Positions 58,666-64,000 of a DNA stretch of 64,000 bases are shown here, piece after piece. Under the pieces are notes generated by a model. It saw nothing but the letters and a program-made list of their open reading frames with translations. It was not told where the DNA came from and did no database searches. The stretch lies in contig JAIVFJ010000326.1 of assembly GCA_025765615.1 (NCBI GenBank), positions 1-64,000 of the forward strand, in the 5' to 3' direction. The translations under genes were made by a program, and so were the position numbers. Each line of letters begins with the position of its first letter. The stretch's first letter is position 1. This DNA comes from Zopfochytrium polystomum. Lineage: Eukaryota > Chytridiomycota > Chytridiomycetes > Chytridiales > Chytridiaceae.

Positions 58666-59897
58666 TGATGAAATCCCACCCAGGACTGGAGGGACTTGGT
58701 GTGTGGGTATGAAGAGAGAGAGAGAGAGAGAGAGAACAGTGATGATGGAAAAGGGAGAGGAGTGAGAGAATAGAGAGAGGAGAGAGGAGTGAGTGGGCAG
58801 AGATGGAAGAGAGAGCAAATGGAGGAAGAGAGATTGGCTTGTTTTGCACTGGATTCTGTCAAAGCAGCAAGGAGGGGGTTGGATTCCTTTTTTTTTTTTT
58901 TTTGATCTCTGTGAGAGGTTGCTGCTTTTATACTCCTGCAGGTTGGAGCCATCAGAAAACAGAGGGAGCAGTGGGCTGCACAGAGCAGGCCACAGAAATG
59001 AGATAAAACAGGCTGAGCACAAATCCCCAGCCTGGGCTAAGTACCCATTCAGGGCTGAGTACCACCCAGTGCTGGGCATCACTCAGGGCTGGATACCAGC
59101 CAGGGCTAAGTACCAGCCTGGGCTGAGCACCACCCAGGGCTGAGTACCAGCCTGGGCTGTGCACCACCCAGGGCTAAGTACCAGCCAGGGCTGAGTACCA
59201 CCTTGGGCTGAGCACTTTGTCTGGGCTGAGTACCACCAGGAACCAATTTACAGCTTGTTTGAGAAACAGTTGCTTGTAAATTGGTTTGGTTGTTTCCAAA
59301 TCAGGAAGCTTGTTTGGGAAACAAGCCGCTTTTTCCTTGTTTTTAGAAATCCAATGATTGGTGCAATCTCTGGTGAGCTCAGTTTTTATCTCACTTTTAG
59401 AAATGCAGTGATTGGTGCAATCACTGATTCCTAAATGCCTGTTGCATTGCTCAGATTGCACAGCACAGCAGGAAAGCTGGAATTCCAGATCAGGAAGCGG
59501 AATTCCGGTGCAGAGAGAGGAATTCCAGATCAGGAAGCGGAATTCCGATGCAAAAGGGGCGGAATTCCGGTGCAGAGAGCGGAATTCCGGAGCCTGGGGC
59601 AGTGGTACACTGCTTCTGCATGCTTGCTGTGCTGTGTTACATGTGCAGAGTGCGTAGTTTGCGCGTTTTTGTGCATGTTCTAATTGCATTGTTCCTACCG
59701 GTAGGATGAACAAAGCTAGAACAACAGCCGCCTTTGCCTATCTCTTTTTATTGAGAACAGATTAGCCCTTCCGAGCGCCCCATTCAAGTATTGAATCTAC
59801 TGAGCCCTTCAAACACCCCATCCAATGTGATTGGATGGAGTACTCAAAGGGATCATCAGTAACGGGCGTAGTGTACCCCGTGGGTCGAATCTCAACA
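58666..59897 (-). repeat. LTR-C, 3' LTR of copia D copy 2
   Basis: 1232 bp with the same ends as the copy at 54093-55337 and high similarity. An A/T-rich difference (a T run at 58889-58903) and fewer 20-bp units distinguish it. It begins inside the internal part of copy 1, so copy 2 seems to be inserted in copy 1. The left target sequence would be AAGAC (58661-58665); the right flank is outside the window. Confidence 0.8.
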
Positions 59898-62800
59898 CAC
59901 CCCCGCAATAGAAAGAGAGGGGGCAACTGTTTCTCCTGGAGTACGTGGCTGTCCAACAATGCCAGCCAAGCAGTGGGACTCGAACCCACCCATGTACTCC
60001 CCTACACTTGTGAAAACCTGCATGAACCCACAAGTGTAGCTGGAGAAGCCAGAGAGAGCCTTTAGACTAAGCGTTGTGCTGATTTGAGCGTGGGCACCAC
60101 GCTTACACCTTGGAGGTCGGCGAGACTGCAAATTCCCATCAGTGATGCAAGCTTTGCATGTTGAGCTGCAGGAAGAGCTTTGGTGAGAAGGTCGGCAATC
60201 ATCATGTCCGTTGGGCAATGAATGAGTTGAACCTCCTTTTTCTCCAAGTGGTCCCGTATGAAATGCAACCTCACGTCAAAGTGTTTGACCCGACCATGGT
60301 GTATTGGATTCATAGCAATAGCTATGGTTGAACGATTGTCTTCAAAAACAGTAGTGGGCTTATTTAAATCCATACCCAGCTCCTGGAAGAGCATTCGTAG
60401 CCAGATTGCCTCTTTGATGGCCTCAGTAAGGGAGAAGTATTCCGCCTCAGTTGAGGACAAAGCGACAACTGATTGTTTCTTGCTGTACCATGTAATAGCA
60501 CCCCCGCAAAGCATGAACACATGCCCTGACCTCGACTTGCGTCCATCCTCTTCAGCATAGCTGGCATCAGCGTAGCCATGTGGTTCATCCCACTCTGGGT
60601 AAGAAATACCCGCAGCTTTCTCTACCTCTGGGAGCGTTGCATTGGTGATGCATGTCATCTGGGAGTCTCCCTTTTGGTAGAAAAGTCCATGATCCCAGGT
60701 AGCGCGGACATATCGCAGCAATCTGTCAAGCGCAAGGGAATCTGAATGGGTTGGAGTGGACTGGTATTGTGCAAGTGTATTCACAGCATACGCAATGTCA
60801 GGGCGCGTCAAGTTTGCAAGGTAAGCAAGTTGCATGAGTGTGCTTCGGAAGTATTCCGACTCTTTTGTGGAAGTTTTCCAGAGTCCACATCGTGCATCCA
60901 TGTCGTGGACATGGGAGTTGCTTTGATTTTGACAGGTAAGCCTTCATCGTCACACCAGTAGTTTGCTTCCTCCAAGACATGCTGTGTGTAGTTTTTCTGT
61001 CCAATAAAGATTCCATCTTTGATTTTCTCAACTTGGATGCCTAACAGCAACTTTTGGGTTGAGGTCCTCGCGGATTTTGAACTTTGATTTGATCAGAGAA
61101 AGAATTTTGGCAATTTCTTCTTCAGTGTGACTGAAGATGAGGATGTCATCCACGTATAGAGTGATGATGGTCTTGACCTTTCCATCAGGGTGCCTTTGCA
61201 CAAAGACACAGTGGTCAGTCTTCAATTGCGTAAATCCAATTTCTACTAGGAAGTCGCGGATTGTTTTGTACCACTGTCGACCAGACTGGTGCAGTCCGTA
61301 CAGACTCTTCCTGAGTAAACAGACAAGAAGTATTCCGTCTGCACCACGTATCTCAAAGCCTTCTGGTTGTTCCATGAAGTTTTCAATGTCCAGTTTGGCG
61401 TTCAAGTATGCGGTTTCGACATCAAGGCCTGCAAGTATGAGGTCAAACAGCAACGAGATAGCAAGGATTGCCCTTATGGAGGAGCTGCGGACGACAGGGG
61501 AGAAGGTCTCATTGTAGTCCTGACCAAAGATCTGAGTGTAACCCCGGCCGACAAGGCGAGCCTTGAAGCGTTCAAGGTACCCTTCACTGTCAAACTTGTA
61601 GGCAAAAACCCATTTGGGCTTGAGTATCTTACGCCCTTTAGGTCGAGCCACTAAGTCCCAGACATGCTTTGATGTGATCGAATTGATCTCTGAGAGTTGA
61701 GCTGCCTTCCAATACTTTGCAAAAGGAGAACGCATGGCCTCTTTATGTGAAGCAGGGAGTGGTGGTAAGTCCCGCTGGTGGATCCTTTCTGTTGGATATG
61801 CTGTGACTTCCTCTGGCTCAAGCACAGTGTATGCTTTGAGCGTTTGGTAGAGTTCACGAAATTGTCCCCGTGCTATTCGTAGTTTACGAATTCTTGCAGT
61901 TAAAGCGTGGAGTGTTTTCCGACTGTAAGTGGAAGGACTTGTGGCAATTGATGGTTTTGTTCGTAGTTTTACAAAGGTTTGCCTTCAATGCCAGGTAGTC
62001 ACGTAAACCTGATGGCTCTCGTGGTATGATTGGGGGTTTGTTGCCTCCCCTGTTGACTCTGGCAAAGCAAGAATGTCAGGGGAAGTTGAGCGCTCCCTAG
62101 GAGGGATTTCCTGTTCATCAGGTATTGACTCTGGTTCAGAATCAGATGCGTCGTATAGCATACCCGGCTGTAGATCTCCCCCCTGTGATTCTGCAGGTGG
62201 TACATCATCTTCTTGTGAGTCAGACAGAGCGTCAGGATGTGCCACATCTGGATCAGTGGACATAGCGGGGGTATGCAACGAGGAGGAAAGATATTGGAAA
62301 TCCTGAGCTGTGGGTTGGACTGGTCCCCATTCCTTCAAGCGGGAGTCATGAAGGAACTGTCTCCAATTCCGCACAATGCCAGGAAAAACATTTTCGTGAA
62401 AGGAGACATGGAAGTGTTTCCGATATTCCTCTGGGTTTTCAAGTCGTAGACAACTGGAAGAGTGTTTCCTTTATACCCTAAGAATATGCCTGGCGCCCCT
62501 TTGTCAGGATGTTTAAGCGTTCGCTTTTCCTTTGGGATACGGTGGATAACCAAACAGCCAAAGGTGCGGATGTGATCAACATTTGGCTTTTCACCGTACC
62601 AAGCTTCATAAGGTGTTTTCTTAGTGTAAGAGTGGTAAACCCTGTTCTTGATGTATGCTGCGTAGCGGACTGCATACACAAAGAAAGAGTGGGGCAATCG
62701 TGACTCTAAGAGCATGCAGTGTGCCATGTCTTTGAGAGTGTTGACCTGACGTTCTACCAGCCCATTGAATTCCTTGGTGAATGCAGGACTAGGTTCTAAA

Positions 62801-64000
62801 ACAATAGGAGGATGCCGAGTATTGGCCCAAGTTTTGAATTCTCCATCTTTGAAGATTTCCCCCCCTGTCACAGCGCACAGATGTGATATGTTTGCCATGT
62901 TGTTGTTCAAACCTTTCGATCGTAGACCGGAATCTTGTGGGCGCGTCGGACAAAGAGTTGAGGAACTCAATGTCAAGCCAGCGGGTTGACTCTTCCACAA
63001 CCAGTTGCCAATGTTTTTCACCATGGTGTCCACGTGCGGGCAGTGGGACAGCATCAGTGTGTAAACGACCAAGCAGTGTGGTGTTTGGTCTGGAAGTGGA
63101 GTGGATAGGCGAAGCTTTCAATTTCCCAACATCACATGTCACGCAGGGAATGTCATGAATGAGGAAAAAATGAATTACCAACTTTATTCAGATTTGACCA
63201 AGTACGCTTCAAAGAAGATAAAGACAGGTGACCAAATTTCTTGTGAAGAGCTCGGACTGCTTCAATGTTCTGAGGGTTTGGTAAAGGGTCTGGGTCAGTT
63301 TGACTTAAAGTTGGGGTTGCAGTTTGCAAAGGAGCAGTTTGCTGTTGCGACTCACCTGGGGCGTCCCCCGAAGGAGTCGGGCGCGTCCCTTCCAAGTTCT
63401 GCCCTGTCGAGACCAGTATGTCCCGTCAGAAGAGAAGGGTCCACAACATAGACATTCCCTGTGTCCCTGTGAGCAATGGTAAAGTCTGAACCATGTACCC
63501 GAGGATGCAATAGGGCTGTGGTCTGCTGTGAAAGTCACGTTGTGACCTGTCTGCCGCACGATTTGCTGAACCGAGAGTAGAGTGTCTGAGAACTCTGGCA
63601 CATGAGCGAGTTCCTCATGATGAGAGCTCTTCCGTTAACGAACAGGGTGAAGTCGCCCACCCAGTGGCAGGTTGAAAGCCGTCAGCTGTTTGATCTGCTG
63701 GGAGGTGGCCGCAAGTTTGTGAAGTGCTCTTCACAAGGCGACATTGTCCTGGGATAGCCCCAGAGTCAAGGATGACCTGGTGTGGGTTGCCCTGCCAGCA
63801 AGTCTTGCCATCAGCGCAGTCTCGTAGATGCGGCGGTAGGTGATGTTTGCGGTAGAGGAAGCGCCCAGATTCGTACATCACTTGTAGCACGACTTTTGAG
63901 AAATGTGTCAGTGATCCAGTCTGGATCCATTCATTCTGCCGTCAGAAGTGTAACTGTGAGTTCCCTCAAATTCCTCCTCCACCTCAACGGCCTGGCATGT
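59898..64000 (-). mobile_element. Copia D copy 2, running off the window
   Basis: The minus strand carries the same pol as copy 1, reaching further upstream: the GAG-pre-integrase motif (63240), protease (VILDSGA near 63770) and a zinc-binding-like segment. The pol stop is at 60062. At least six small insertions or deletions relative to copy 1 break the frame, near 60865, 61040, 61968, 62035, 62420 and 62862. Most lie in homopolymer runs. Gag and the 5' LTR lie beyond 64000. Confidence 0.88.
59973..60039 (-). other. Second copy of the T-arm-like element and hairpin
   Basis: The same 17-base T-arm palindrome and 11-bp hairpin as at 55413-55479, unchanged, although nearby bases differ between the two copies. 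Confidence 0.55.

Overview
The window reads as fungal nuclear DNA. Genes carry many short GT-AG introns (about 43-90 bp), several with a CTAAC-like branch site. The EF-1alpha protein is of fungal type, a GPI-anchored secreted cupredoxin is present, and an FTR1-family iron permease is encoded. The lineage cannot be fixed from sequence alone. A lipoxygenase with a PLAT domain is unusual for the better-known Dikarya, so an early-diverging fungus is possible.

Layout. 0.2-8.9 kb is a compact block of four host genes, all on the minus strand: 3-hydroxyisobutyryl-CoA hydrolase, anaphase-promoting complex subunit 5, a calponin-homology protein and a GPI-anchored cupredoxin. 9.3-20.6 kb is a nest of LTR elements. 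A decayed gag gene (family B) was hit by an LTR that later received a chromovirus solo LTR, and separately by a complete 7.1-kb copia element (copia A). 21.3-27.0 kb returns to host genes: FTR1-type permease, EF-1alpha and a PH-domain protein. 27.0-29.9 kb holds no recognisable gene but has tRNA-like relics. 29.9-31.5 kb is an AT-rich island with two decayed C5 cytosine methyltransferase genes. 32.0-37.2 kb is a complete, apparently young chromovirus (Ty3/gypsy). 38.1-41.6 kb is the most striking locus: a P450 domain followed directly by a PLAT-lipoxygenase, as in a fusion oxylipin enzyme. 42.4-64.0 kb is almost all retrotransposon: copia fragments, four copies of a roughly 1.1-1.25-kb LTR (LTR-C), a chitinase (GH18) fragment, and two copies of copia D, the last running off the window end.

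How parts fit together. The host genes are housekeeping (valine catabolism, cell cycle, translation, iron uptake) and show no common pathway. The P450-PLAT-lipoxygenase locus would couple fatty-acid peroxidation to conversion of the hydroperoxide, in the manner of dioxygenase-P450 and catalase-lipoxygenase fusions known elsewhere. One reading-frame break at the domain junction is unresolved. The chromovirus shows textbook replication signals: an 11-nt self-primer match, a -1 frameshift heptamer with a downstream stem, a polypurine tract, a chromodomain and a 5-bp target duplication. All exon coordinates were derived by eye from splice signals and homology; none is confirmed by transcripts.
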